56,064 nucleotides of DNA from an uncultured Eubacteriales bacterium (GCA_900546255.1 URCB01000009.1:1-56064); one strand, 5' to 3'; shown: positions 41,564 through 50,478, counted from the stretch's first letter. Notes: a model not told the origin generated them from the letters alone. A program made the numbers and translations.

Positions 41564-42811
41564 TTACTGGGGGAGACAGACGAGGAGTTCAAAGCGTCCA
41601 TGGTCAGCGGAGGCTTCCAGGGAACCGCCATAGCGTTGGGCAATTTCTCGCATGCCCGGCAGGCCAAATCCGTGGGCGGTTTTGTCTGCCTTGGTGGTGG
41701 CAAGGTCCGGAGTTTCGTCCCCAGCCAGCGCATTTTCTACCTGGAGCATAAACAGGCCTTTCTCCACCCGGCAGCGGACGTGGATCACAGGGTTTCCGCT
41801 TTTTTCCGCTGCCTCCATGGCATTGTCCAAGGCATTACCCAGAAGTGCGCAGAGGTCCACCTCAGAAATCAAAAGGCAGGCAGGGAGGGAAACTTGGAAC
41901 ACGCCCTTCAGCCCTCGCTGGGTCATTTCCTTGGCCTTGGCGGTGAGCACCACGTTGGCCACCTCGTTGTCGCAAAGTCGGCCTCCTCCGCTGAGAGCGG
42001 AGGACTGGGTGAGCTGTTCCAGATAACCCAGGGCCTGCTCCGTTTCCCCTCGCTCCAACAGCCCGGACACGGCCATGACATGATTGCGCAGGTCGTGGCG
42101 GAGGGTGCGAATCTGCTGGTTTTCCCGCTGCACACCCTGGTAGTAGATCTCCCGCAACCCCGCCAGGCGGACCTGCTCCTCCAAGGCCTCATGGTCTGCC
42201 AGGGCTAGGATGGCAAAAAGCAGCACCACAGAGGTGGCTAGGGTGAAGGGGAGGATCACCATCCCTTGGTTCAAGGCCATAGAGTGGGCGGCCAAAGAGA
42301 TCCATTCCCGGTAGGACAGCAGCACCACTGCAGTCAGAGCGCACAGCGGCATCATGGCCAGGGCCAGAATCAGGTTCCACAGCCGCCGGGGAAGGGCAGC
42401 CACTTCCTGGGGGAGATGGCGGCGGAGCAGAAGGAACAGCAACCCAAACACCGCCGTTCGTGACATTCTGGTCAGCATAGTGTCTGCGTCAAAGAGATAG
42501 GTGTCCAGCAGGGCGGAGACAGACATGATCAAAGAGAAGAAAATGAGGGCCACCGCCAGCCGGCCCACGCGGTCCCCTTTGCTGTACACAAGCAGTAAAA
42601 CCACGAAAACGGGAAACGTATAGAGCAGGTTGGGATCCCCCACCCAAATGATCATGGAGGAGGCCAGGCCCAGGGTAACCAGAAGCAGAACCTTCCACAG
42701 AGGACCGGGACGCAGCGCAAGAAAGTGACGGAGCAGCTGATAGAGAAAGAACCCGTTTCCCAGAAGGGCAGTCAGAGAAACCGCGATCTCTACCCAAACT
42801 GGGGCGGTCAT
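41564..42811 (-). CDS. AgrC-like sensor histidine kinase (GHKL)
   Basis: A 415-residue membrane kinase: six hydrophobic helices in the first 200 residues, a coiled linker, the phospho-acceptor region LRHDLRNHVMAVSGLLERG (conserved His in HDLRNH), and a GHKL ATPase with ALLGNALDNAMEA and GFGLPGM. This is the HPK10 type usually paired with LytTR regulators and often used in peptide sensing. Its ATG overlaps the regulator's stop (ATGA). The neighbouring divergent ABC transporter suggests sensing of an antimicrobial or signalling peptide. Confidence 0.9.
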   Translation of the reverse strand: MTAPVWVEIAVSLTALLGNGFFLYQLLRHFLALRPGPLWKVLLLVTLGLASSMIIWVGDPNLLYTFPVFVVLLLVYSKGDRVGRLAVALIFFSLIMSVSALLDTYLFDADTMLTRMSRTAVFGLLFLLLRRHLPQEVAALPRRLWNLILALAMMPLCALTAVVLLSYREWISLAAHSMALNQGMVILPFTLATSVVLLFAILALADHEALEEQVRLAGLREIYYQGVQRENQQIRTLRHDLRNHVMAVSGLLERGETEQALGYLEQLTQSSALSGGGRLCDNEVANVVLTAKAKEMTQRGLKGVFQVSLPACLLISEVDLCALLGNALDNAMEAAEKSGNPVIHVRCRVEKGLFMLQVENALAGDETPDLATTKADKTAHGFGLPGMREIAQRYGGSLEASADHGRFELLVCLPQ

Positions 42812-43524
42812 CGGTTCCCCTCCAAGGAGGCCCGGGTCAGGGCCAGCATGGCTGCCTGCTGACAGGAGCGGCTGATGGGAAGGACGTGATCCCCCACAAA
42901 GACTTGGTTGCCCGCAAATTGGCGCACCGCATGGACCCGGACCAGGTAACGCTGGTGGATGCGCACGAAAGCAGTGCCCACCTCCTGGGCCACCTGGTCC
43001 AGTTTGCGGTAGAAGGTATATTCCTTGTCCTTGGTAACGCAGGTGACCTGCCGACGATCCGAGACGAAGTAGAGAATCTCTGCATAGGGGATGCGGTAGG
43101 TGATCTCCCCGCTGCGGCAGAGGAAAAAGGCGGTGTTTGTCTGGGTGAGTGTGGCGGTGGCCCGGTCCAGAATGTCCGCCAGCTGAGCCGCTTTGGGGGG
43201 CTTTAAAAGGTATCCCAGTGCGCCCACCTGGTAGCCCTCGTAGACATGGCTGTCATACCCCGTGACGAAGGCCAATTGCATCCCCGGCTCCGTTTGGCGC
43301 AGGCGCCGGGCAGTTTCCATGCCGTCCAATTGGTTCATTTCCAGGTCCAGGAACACCAGATGGAGCTCGCCGGGGTGGTGGGACTGCCAGCGGAGCAGCC
43401 CTTCCCCCGAGGAGAATTCCAGAATGCGGGCGGTTTGCCGGCGGGGTTCCAAAAGCCGCTCCAGCGCACTTCGCAGGGCGAACCGCGCGTCGTAGCTGTC
43501 GTCACAGATTCCAATGCACAGCAT
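42808..43524 (-). CDS. LytTR family response regulator
   Basis: A 238-residue regulator. Receiver domain: CIGICDDS at the acidic pocket, LVFLDLEMNQLDGME with the phospho-accepting aspartate, and GYLLKPPK with the conserved lysine. The C-terminal 100 residues are a LytTR DNA-binding domain (ILYFVSDRRQVTCVTKDKEYTFYRKLDQV, FVRIHQRYLVR, read in parts). AAAGGAGG lies before the ATG at 43524. It forms a two-component system with the kinase. Direct repeats in the upstream spacer fit its binding site. Confidence 0.92.
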   Translation of the reverse strand: MLCIGICDDSYDARFALRSALERLLEPRRQTARILEFSSGEGLLRWQSHHPGELHLVFLDLEMNQLDGMETARRLRQTEPGMQLAFVTGYDSHVYEGYQVGALGYLLKPPKAAQLADILDRATATLTQTNTAFFLCRSGEITYRIPYAEILYFVSDRRQVTCVTKDKEYTFYRKLDQVAQEVGTAFVRIHQRYLVRVHAVRQFAGNQVFVGDHVLPISRSCQQAAMLALTRASLEGNR

Positions 43525-43560
43525 GGGCAGCGCCTCCTTTCCCACAAGGGTTCTGGTGTG

Positions 43561-43569
43561 ATTGTACCA
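43561..43569 (-). promoter_or_regulatory. Extended -10 promoter of the two-component system
   Basis: TGGTACAAT on the minus strand (43569-43561). The -35 region is poor, as expected for an activated promoter, and LytTR-type repeats lie just upstream. Confidence 0.55.
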
Positions 43570-43593
43570 CAGAGGGCCTGCTGCCGCCAAATG

Positions 43594-43700
43594 GAACTTG
43601 CTGCTCCTGTTTGCCAAACTTGACGGAAACCGTGCCAAACTTGACAGGCGCTCCCCCTAGGACGCCAAACTTGCCGGGAGAACCGGCGGAGATGCCAAGT
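43594..43700. repeat. Phased direct repeats, probable LytTR sites
   Basis: TGCCAAACTTGAC occurs exactly at 43612-43624 and 43633-43645. Shorter copies follow: GCCAAACTTG at 43664-43673, and partial ones at 43594-43600 and 43693-43700. Start-to-start spacing is 21, 30 and 30 bases, near whole helical turns. On the minus strand the core reads CAAGTTTGG, close to the LytTR consensus of 9-bp repeats separated by about 12 bases. Confidence 0.7.
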
Positions 43701-43784
43701 GCCGTGGTGTTCTGCCTCGGAAAGACGTAGGGTAAAGGCAGGAGAAAAGCCTCCGATGTGACTACGTCTGAAAGGAGAAGGCAT

Positions 43785-44531
43785 ATGATGCTTACGGTGG
43801 AAAACCTACATAAGTCCTATCAGGTGGGACAGACCACCTATGAAGTCCTCAAGGGGATTTCCCTGGAGGTGAAGAAGGGAGAGTTTGTGGCGGTGATGGG
43901 CCCTTCGGGGTCTGGGAAAACCACGCTGCTCAACTGCATCTCCTGCTATATCCCGGCTGATTGCGGGGAGATCATCCTAGGGGACCGCCCGTTGGCGGCC
44001 CTGGATGAGACCGCATTGGCGGCAGTGCGGAACAAGCAGCTGGGGTTTGTCTTTCAGGATTTCCTCCTGCTGGATGGGCTCACGGTGCGGCAGAATATCT
44101 TGCTGCCTGCCATTATTGGAGGGAGTGCGGGTCCCACGGCAGAGACCCGGGCAGACCGACTCTGCCAGGTATTTGGCATCACCCCCATCCAGGAAAAGTA
44201 CCCGGCAGAGATCTCCGGTGGGGAGAAGCAGCGCACGGCGGTGGCCCGGGCGCTGATCAACACCCCCCTGCTCATCTTGGCGGATGAGCCCACGGGAAAC
44301 CTGGACTCCCGGTCCAGCCGGGCGGTGATTGGAGCCTTTGAGCGGGCCAAGCAGTCTCTGTCCGCCACCATCTTCATGGTGACCCACGACTCCTTTGCCG
44401 CCTCCTTCTGTGACCGGGTGATCATGCTTCAGGACGGGGTCATCTGGCGGGTGCTGGAGAGGGGAGCACAACCCAGGGATGCCTTTCAGGACCGTTTGCT
44501 GGATGTCATCCGGGACATGGGAAGGGGGTGA
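43785..44531 (+). CDS. BceA-like ABC transporter ATP-binding protein
   Basis: A 248-residue ATPase: Walker A GPSGSGKTT, Q-loop FVFQDFLLLDGLTV, signature ISGGEKQR, Walker B LLILADEPTGNLDS, and H-loop VTHD. These are typical of the MacB/LolD/BceA group that partners FtsX-type permeases. AAAGGAG lies 7 bases before the ATG at 43785. The permease gene follows after 4 bases. It is divergent from the two-component system, the usual layout of peptide-antibiotic sensing and resistance modules. Confidence 0.92.
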   Translation: MMLTVENLHKSYQVGQTTYEVLKGISLEVKKGEFVAVMGPSGSGKTTLLNCISCYIPADCGEIILGDRPLAALDETALAAVRNKQLGFVFQDFLLLDGLTVRQNILLPAIIGGSAGPTAETRADRLCQVFGITPIQEKYPAEISGGEKQRTAVARALINTPLLILADEPTGNLDSRSSRAVIGAFERAKQSLSATIFMVTHDSFAASFCDRVIMLQDGVIWRVLERGAQPRDAFQDRLLDVIRDMGRG

Positions 44532-44535
44532 GACC

Positions 44536-46674
44536 ATGCAGACCTTTGCCCATGTCTACCGCCACCTCCGCCGGAAAAACTGGCGGCAGTACGCGCTGTT
44601 GGGGGGCTGCGCCTTTTTCTCCGTGCTGCTCATCACTGCCTACGCCTGCATGATGCGCTCTCCCACCATTCTCACCGTTCTGCCTGAGGGCGGGGATTCC
44701 AGAAAACAGGTGATGATGGTGTTCGTTCTGGCGGTGTTGGGCTGTGGGGTGTTTACCACCTACGCTTCCGGCCTCTTCTTCCGGCAAAAGTCCCGGCAGA
44801 TTGGTGTGTTTTTGGCCTTGGGCGCCACGCGCCGGCAACTGAGCCGGATGCTTACGAGGGAACTGACCCTCCTGACCTTGCTATCCTGCGGGGCAGGCGC
44901 CTTGCTGGGCGGGCCGCTGGCCTGGGGAATTTGGCAGATCTTCCGCACGTTTGTGGTGGACACGGCGGAGATGGCGCTGCGGTTTACACCGCAATCCTAC
45001 TGGTTCCCTGGCGTATTCACCCTGTTTGTGCTTCTGGTGCTCTTGGGGATGGGCTGCCGCTCGGTTCGCCGCACCAACATCATCGACATCGTCCAGGAGT
45101 CCCATAAATCGGAACCCATCCGGGCGGTGCCGCGATGGTACGGGCCAGCGGGGATTGTGCTCATCGCCCTGGGCGGAGTCCTAGGGTATGGCATGCCCAG
45201 TGTGCTGATCCAGGGCCTGCACTGGTATGCGCCGGCGGTTTTAGAGGCGTTGTTCTATCTGCCCGCCCTGGTGGGCCTTTATATGGTTCTGCTTCACACC
45301 GTGGTCAACGGCTGGGGCGGAAAGAAAGGGAAGTATCGGGATCTCATCGCCACCAGCATGATGCAGTTTCAAGGCCGGCAGACGGTGCGGAATATGCTGG
45401 TGATGACCGTCTTGCTGGTGGGGGCCTATTTTGCCAGCTTTTTTACTCCCATGCTGCTGACCAGTTCGGAACTGAGCACCGGAGAGCGCCCCATTGACTA
45501 CCTCTACCACTATCGGAGTGACCAGACGATGCTCACCCGCCAGGAGGTAGCGCAGTTGGCGGCAGACCACGGCGTGGAGATCACCACCTGGTCTCAGGTC
45601 TCCGCCGCCACTCTAGGCTGTGACGGCATCGAGGAGGTGGAGACGGAGGGCCCCTTCGGGACCACTTACACCGAGGAGTACCATGGGTTGCTCCACAGTG
45701 CCTCCTTCCTATCGGAAAGCGCCTTCCGGGAACTGACGGGAATCGAAGTGGACTTGGCCCCTGGCACCGGTGCGAATATCTTGGATGACCAGGCCAGCAC
45801 CCCTTGGCGCTCCGCTGGGGACGTCACCCACATCACCAACATGGTCACCGGTCAGGAGATGGACATTCAGCCTGTGGAGCCTGTGCGGTATACCCAGTTG
45901 CTCGGTTGCTTCCTCCTGGATGATGGGGACTATGCCGCCATCACCCAGGGGTTAACCCCAGAATGGAGGGAAAAATTTGTGGCATTCCAGGTGGCAGACT
46001 TGGAGGCCAGCTATCCCTTTGCCAGCGACCTGTTCTATGCCATCGTGGACCACTCCGGGCCAGAGGTGGAGGTGGTCTCTGCCTGGGACCCGGTGGAACG
46101 GATGTTGCAGCTGCAAGAGAAGGGGGCGTACTTCTATGACCCAGAGACGTTGGAGGAACGGGGCTATGACACCATCCACTATTCCGACCCAGACAGCTCC
46201 CAGTTCCGAACGGACTGGAAATACATGCCGCAGTTTGCCATTCTGGACCAGACGGAACTGGTCAAAACCATGGCGGTTTTCCTCATGCTCTTCGTTTTCA
46301 TCGCACTGGTGTGTTTTGCGGCCTTTGTGGTGATCTCCTTCACCCGCTGCATGACCATCGCCATAGCCAATACCCAGGTGTATGAGGATTTGCGGCACTT
46401 GGGTGCGCCCCGCGCCTACCTGTACCGCTCCGTGAAGGGACAGGTGAGCCGGGTGTTCCGAACGCCCATCCTCGTGGGGACGGTGTTGGTTTACGCATTT
46501 TATACCCTGATGATGTACGGCAACGGAGACCCCGCAGGGATCAATGCCCTAGAGGGGGCGGGGATGCTGGCGTGCCTGGCCGTCGTTGGGGTGGTCTCTG
46601 TTCTCCTCTACCTGGTCTATCGTCTGACCTTGCGTAAAGTGTGTGCGGTTACCATTGACCGGCCCAGGGCATGA
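44536..46674 (+). CDS. BceB-like FtsX-type ABC permease
   Basis: A 712-residue permease. Ten membrane helices are predicted with a large extracytoplasmic domain of about 260 residues between helices 7 and 8 (roughly residues 325-585), the BceB layout. The first FtsX motif region includes FFRQKSRQIGVFLALGATRRQL, and the last has QVYEDLRHLGAPRAYLYRSVKGQ (in parts). The large loop is the peptide-binding part in BceB relatives. The GTG/ATG choice is the ATG at 44536, directly after the ATPase gene, with GGGGGTG upstream. Confidence 0.9.
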   Translation: MQTFAHVYRHLRRKNWRQYALLGGCAFFSVLLITAYACMMRSPTILTVLPEGGDSRKQVMMVFVLAVLGCGVFTTYASGLFFRQKSRQIGVFLALGATRRQLSRMLTRELTLLTLLSCGAGALLGGPLAWGIWQIFRTFVVDTAEMALRFTPQSYWFPGVFTLFVLLVLLGMGCRSVRRTNIIDIVQESHKSEPIRAVPRWYGPAGIVLIALGGVLGYGMPSVLIQGLHWYAPAVLEALFYLPALVGLYMVLLHTVVNGWGGKKGKYRDLIATSMMQFQGRQTVRNMLVMTVLLVGAYFASFFTPMLLTSSELSTGERPIDYLYHYRSDQTMLTRQEVAQLAADHGVEITTWSQVSAATLGCDGIEEVETEGPFGTTYTEEYHGLLHSASFLSESAFRELTGIEVDLAPGTGANILDDQASTPWRSAGDVTHITNMVTGQEMDIQPVEPVRYTQLLGCFLLDDGDYAAITQGLTPEWREKFVAFQVADLEASYPFASDLFYAIVDHSGPEVEVVSAWDPVERMLQLQEKGAYFYDPETLEERGYDTIHYSDPDSSQFRTDWKYMPQFAILDQTELVKTMAVFLMLFVFIALVCFAAFVVISFTRCMTIAIANTQVYEDLRHLGAPRAYLYRSVKGQVSRVFRTPILVGTVLVYAFYTLMMYGNGDPAGINALEGAGMLACLAVVGVVSVLLYLVYRLTLRKVCAVTIDRPRA

Positions 46675-46720
46675 GAGAGCCCCCATCCCTCACGGGACGT
46701 GTGAGGGATGGGGGCTCTCT
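46674..46720. terminator. Bidirectional terminator
   Basis: A perfect 20-bp stem (AGAGAGCCCCCATCCCTCAC and complement) with a seven-base loop between convergent genes. The permease stop overlaps its first base. Confidence 0.82.
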
Positions 46721-46723
46721 TGG

Positions 46724-47872
46724 TCAGTGGTTCTGGGACTGGGCCCAGGCGGGATTTTCTGCGAGCAAGGCCAGGCAGTGCTTCTTCAGGGCGTCTTTCT
46801 GGAGGGTGTCACAGGCTTCCAACAGCCGCGCCTGGGGCTTCCCGGCATAGGCACTTTGAAAGACCTGCCGGGCGAAGGGTTCGCTCTGCTCCAGTTGGTT
46901 TAGCAAGGGGAGGAGGTGGTCCTTCCTGGAAGGAGAACCAGGCCAAAGGACACCGTCGATGGCATCGAACAGCAGGTATTCCGCGGCCTCTGGATTTTTC
47001 TGAAGCGGTTCCTGGGCGGTGTCCAGGAGCAGCCGCCACATGGCGATGGCCAGATCTGGGTCTGCGGGGTAGATGCGCTGGAGAATCTCAGCCTCCCAGG
47101 TGTTTTCCAGCGTTTCCTTGTCCCACGTTTGAAACACCTCTGGATACGCGGCGATCAGAAGGTCCCGGGGGGCGTTTTCTACTTGAGAAAAGTCCCAGCG
47201 GCGAATGGCATCCTCCGCTCGCGCTCGGTCTGGCTGACGGAGAGAGAGGGTGCTCCACAGGGCCTGGAACGTCTTCCGAGCATCCTCGTAGACGGCTGTC
47301 GTATCCTGTCCGGAAAAGATGCCGTAGCACTGTGTTAGGGTGCGGAGCAAGGTCTCCAGGGGTTGGGGCCACATTTGGTAAGGGCGGTAAGGGGGGAGGT
47401 GGGGGACCAGCTTCTGCCAGAAGGTTCCACAGACCCCGCTGCGAAGGGCGCCTTCCCGGTAGAAAAGGGGCGCTCCCCCTTGGACAATCGACTGGGCAGC
47501 GGCGTCAAAGGTTGCGGGAAATGCCCGGTGGGCCATCAGCGTGTACAGCAGGGGCGGGTAGGGTTTGCTGTATTGCCTGGAGACCATCTCTCCATCCCCG
47601 CAGGCCAGGGTGCGGTTCCATTGGTTGCCCTCCTGGGCGCCAGCAAGGCTCCAGCAGAGGACGACTTGGGGGACCAGATCGGCCAGAGGCCAATCCTCTG
47701 GCGCCAGAGTGCGGACACGGTTTACAGCGGTATCATATAGGGCGCAAAGGGTATTGCTCCAGGTCTGCACCCAGCCCAGCAGTCTCTGCTGAAACCGCTG
47801 CTGCTCTTGCCGGGCCTCCACTTCCAGGTCGTGGCCATAGATTTCATAGAATTCCGACAGATCAAAACCCAT
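46724..47872 (-). CDS. Hypothetical protein
   Basis: A 382-residue soluble protein that I do not recognise. It has no signal peptide or membrane helix, is rich in Trp, Gln, Leu and Ala, and appears all alpha-helical, with Trp-rich stretches (WVQTWSNTLC, EDWPLADLVPQVVLCWSL). A short polar region around LACGDGEMVSRQYSKPYPP could be a loop. The start is ATG at 47872 with GGAGG 8 bases upstream. It is isolated between the permease and a flavin reductase gene. Codon use is like its neighbours and it is intact, so it is likely a real gene. Confidence 0.7.
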   Translation of the reverse strand: MGFDLSEFYEIYGHDLEVEARQEQQRFQQRLLGWVQTWSNTLCALYDTAVNRVRTLAPEDWPLADLVPQVVLCWSLAGAQEGNQWNRTLACGDGEMVSRQYSKPYPPLLYTLMAHRAFPATFDAAAQSIVQGGAPLFYREGALRSGVCGTFWQKLVPHLPPYRPYQMWPQPLETLLRTLTQCYGIFSGQDTTAVYEDARKTFQALWSTLSLRQPDRARAEDAIRRWDFSQVENAPRDLLIAAYPEVFQTWDKETLENTWEAEILQRIYPADPDLAIAMWRLLLDTAQEPLQKNPEAAEYLLFDAIDGVLWPGSPSRKDHLLPLLNQLEQSEPFARQVFQSAYAGKPQARLLEACDTLQKDALKKHCLALLAENPAWAQSQNH

Positions 47873-47903
47873 GGAAACTGCCTCCTATCGTTCCGGAAAG
47901 GAA

Positions 47904-47944
47904 TACGGCCATCCAAGCAGGACAACGCCGTTTGGATGGCCGTA
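47904..47944 (-). terminator. Terminator of the flavin reductase gene
   Basis: TACGGCCATCCAA pairs with TTTGGATGGCCGTA around a 14-base loop, immediately downstream of the flavin reductase stop at 47951 on the minus strand. Confidence 0.65.
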
Positions 47945-47950
47945 ACAATC

Positions 47951-48511
47951 TTACTTGAGCATGGCGCCGTCTTCAAACGCGTTGCCGACAATGTCTCCCA
48001 ACTTCCGGTAGGTGTGGTGGATGGGGTCAAAAATGATGGGGGAGAAGCGGTCAGGGTCAATGTTGCCGCTTGCATCCAGCACGCTTTCCTCGGCGTTCAC
48101 ATTGACGATCTGGCCCACCAGGCGGCACGTTTCCGGGTCATAGCTGACCAGGCGGCACTCCACGGCCATGGGCAGTTCGTCAATCAGCGGTGCGTCCACA
48201 AAGGCAGCTTTCGAGGTGTGGAAGCCGGCCCGGGCCACTTTATCCGGCACATCGTTGCCCGACACAATGCCCACATAGTCGCAGGCCGTGACATGGGCGG
48301 CATCTGCCATGCTGATGGTGAAGGCTTTGCGGGCCAGAATGTTCTCTGTGGTCTTGTGCTCTGCGCTGATGCAGAGGGAAATCTCATTCTCCTCACTGAT
48401 GCCGCCCCAAGCAGCATTCATCGCATTGGGAAGGCCCTGTTCATCGTATGCGGCGAGAATGAATACCGGCTGGGGATAGGTCCAAGGTTTCACACCAAAA
48501 TTCTTTCGCAT
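47951..48511 (-). CDS. Flavin reductase family protein
   Basis: A 186-residue FMN-binding split-barrel protein. Family features: PQPVFILAAYDEQGLPNAMNAAWGGISEE near the start (in parts), SAEHKTTENILARKAFTISMAD, CDYVGIVSGNDVPDKVARAGF, and a C-terminal HTYRKLGDIVGNAF. Members reduce free flavin or act as flavin-dependent redox proteins in anaerobes. AGGAGGT lies 9 bases before the ATG at 48511. Monocistronic, divergent from the ABC-ygbA-ybaN operon. Confidence 0.88.
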   Translation of the reverse strand: MRKNFGVKPWTYPQPVFILAAYDEQGLPNAMNAAWGGISEENEISLCISAEHKTTENILARKAFTISMADAAHVTACDYVGIVSGNDVPDKVARAGFHTSKAAFVDAPLIDELPMAVECRLVSYDPETCRLVGQIVNVNAEESVLDASGNIDPDRFSPIIFDPIHHTYRKLGDIVGNAFEDGAMLK

Positions 48512-48560
48512 GGGATATATACCTCCTGTCAAACGGATATACAAATTGATTTTCCTCTCT

Positions 48561-48588
48561 ATTATAACAGGAATGGTGAGAAAATCAA
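48561..48588 (-). promoter_or_regulatory. Promoter of the flavin reductase gene
   Basis: On the minus strand TTGATT (48588-48583), 16 bases, TATAAT (48566-48561). Confidence 0.65.
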
Positions 48589-48620
48589 TGCAGCGCATCC
48601 AGTGAACGGAAAAATAGCGC

Positions 48621-48649
48621 TTGACATTTTTTCAGAGAACAGGTATGCT
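48621..48649 (+). promoter_or_regulatory. Promoter of the ABC-ygbA-ybaN operon
   Basis: TTGACA (48621-48626), 17 bases, TATGCT (48644-48649), directly followed by the operator at 48660. Confidence 0.82.
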
Positions 48650-48659
48650 AGACCAAAAG

Positions 48660-48673
48660 TTAGTGACTGCTAA
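48660..48673 (+). promoter_or_regulatory. TTAGY-N4-GCTAA operator, site 3
   Basis: TTAGT-GACT-GCTAA. Read on the opposite strand it is ATTAGC-N4-ACTAACTTTTGG, nearly identical in arms and flank to sites 1 and 2. It begins 11 bases after the -10 box. Confidence 0.72.
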
Positions 48674-48701
48674 TTTGGCGGTCTTTTTCTTTGAGGGTGA
48701 G

Positions 48702-48715
48702 TTAATGAGAGCTAA
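48702..48715 (+). promoter_or_regulatory. Weaker second operator copy, site 4
   Basis: TTAAT-GAGA-GCTAA followed by CTAAAAG, 42 bases downstream of site 3 in the same leader. Only the right arm is a perfect match. Confidence 0.4.
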
Positions 48716-48744
48716 CTAAAAGCAGAGAGGAGTGAATCGATGGT

Positions 48745-50478
48745 ATGCTCAACAAACGACTGATTGGCATGGTCAGCGAGAGTAAGCGATACATTGCCGG
48801 TAACGTGTTGTGCCAATGGATTTCTCTGGTGGCAAACCTCGTCATGATGGTTTGGGTCACCAACCTTCTGGCCAGTCTATTTGCGGGAACGTTTGATCAG
48901 GGTACTTTGTTGGCCACCTTAGGGGTTGCCGCTGGAGCGGTGGTGGTGCGATGTCTTTGCACCACCTTTTCCAGTAGAATGGGGTATTTGGCCTCCAGCG
49001 CGGTGAAGAAAACCTTGCGAGAGAAGATCTATGGAAAGCTTCTCCGGTCAGGAAGCTCCTACCAGGAGAAGGTGAACACCTCTGAAGTGGTCCAAGTGGC
49101 AGTGGAGGGGGTTGATCAATTAGAGACCTACTTTGGTTCTTACCTTCCCCAGCTGTTCTATGCCGTTCTGGCACCGGTGACCCTCTTTGTGGTGCTGGCC
49201 CCAGTCAGCCTCCCGGCAGCGGTGGTGCTGTTGGTCTGCGTCCCTCTGATTCCGGTGGCCATTGTGGCAGTGCAGCGTTGGGCCAAAAAGCTGCTGGCCC
49301 GTTACTGGGGGCAGTACACGGCGTTGGGGGATTCCTTCCTGGAAAACCTCCAGGGGCTGACCACGTTGAAGATCTATCAGGCCGACGGGTTTCAGCAGGA
49401 AGAGATGAACCGGCAAGCCGAGAAGTTTCGAAAAATCACCATGAAAGTGCTGACCATGCAGCTCAACTCCATTACCATCATGGACCTCATCGCTTACGGC
49501 GGGGCTGCCCTGGGGATGATCCTCTCTGTGACCCAGTACCAGAGCGAGCAGGTGACCTTGGCAGAGTGCCTGCTGATCATTGTACTGGCGGCGGATTTCT
49601 TCCTGCCGATGCGGCTGCTGGGTTCCTACTTCCACATCGCCATGAATGGCATGGCGGCCAGTGAGAAAATTTTCCGGCTGTTGGACCTGCCGGAGGCACC
49701 CATGCCGGAGGGGGATGTCCCCCAAGAGGCTGCCTTCCGATGTCGGGACCTCCGTTTTTCCTACCAGGCGGATCGGGAGGCGCTCCATGGCATCAACCTG
49801 GACATTCCTGTGGGGAGCTTTACGGCCATCGTGGGGGAATCTGGCTGTGGGAAATCCACCGTGGCCTCGATCCTGATGGGACGGAACCGGGGATACCGTG
49901 GTACCGTAACGGTGGGCGACCAAGAACTCTCCTACATCCGAGAGGACCATTTGTTGGAACATGTGACTTATGTGGGCCATCAAAGCTATCTGTTCCAAGG
50001 GACCGTCCGGGATAACCTGCGCATGGGATGCCCCACAGCCGATGATACACAGATGTGGGCCGTCTTGGAGCGGGTTAAACTAGCGGACTTTCTCCGCGGG
50101 AAGAAGGGGCTGGACACGCCCCTTCTGGAGCGGGCAGCCAACCTGTCTGGGGGGCAGTGCCAACGGCTGGCGTTGGCGCGGGCGCTGCTCCACGACAGTC
50201 CGGTGTATCTTTTCGACGAGGCCACCTCCAACATCGACATGGAGAGTGAGAATGCCATCCTGGCGGAGATACAGGCTCTGGCTCAGACCAAAACGGTGCT
50301 TCTGATCTCCCACCGTCTGGCCAACGTGACCCGTGCAGACCACATTTATGTGATGGAGCAGGGAAACGTCGTGGAGCAGGGAACCCATGAGGAACTCTGC
50401 CAAGCTGGCGGACGTTATCAGCAACTATGGCAGGCCCAAATGGCCTTAGAACACTATGGAGAGGAGGTGGCCCCGTGA
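48745..50478 (+). CDS. ABC exporter half-transporter, CydD-like
   Basis: A 577-residue fused membrane/ATPase protein. The membrane domain occupies the first 310 residues with six helices; the EAA-like region reads LGDSFLENLQGLTTLKIYQADGFQ. ATPase: Walker A GESGCGKST, signature LSGGQCQR, Walker B VYLFDEATSNID, switch ISHRLAN. All catalytic residues are present, unlike the two MarR-linked pairs. It resembles the CydDC group of heterodimeric exporters. The start has GAGGAGTG about 11 bases upstream; an ATG at 48740 is out of frame. First gene of a four-gene operon under a metal-type operator. Confidence 0.87.
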   Translation: MLNKRLIGMVSESKRYIAGNVLCQWISLVANLVMMVWVTNLLASLFAGTFDQGTLLATLGVAAGAVVVRCLCTTFSSRMGYLASSAVKKTLREKIYGKLLRSGSSYQEKVNTSEVVQVAVEGVDQLETYFGSYLPQLFYAVLAPVTLFVVLAPVSLPAAVVLLVCVPLIPVAIVAVQRWAKKLLARYWGQYTALGDSFLENLQGLTTLKIYQADGFQQEEMNRQAEKFRKITMKVLTMQLNSITIMDLIAYGGAALGMILSVTQYQSEQVTLAECLLIIVLAADFFLPMRLLGSYFHIAMNGMAASEKIFRLLDLPEAPMPEGDVPQEAAFRCRDLRFSYQADREALHGINLDIPVGSFTAIVGESGCGKSTVASILMGRNRGYRGTVTVGDQELSYIREDHLLEHVTYVGHQSYLFQGTVRDNLRMGCPTADDTQMWAVLERVKLADFLRGKKGLDTPLLERAANLSGGQCQRLALARALLHDSPVYLFDEATSNIDMESENAILAEIQALAQTKTVLLISHRLANVTRADHIYVMEQGNVVEQGTHEELCQAGGRYQQLWQAQMALEHYGEEVAP

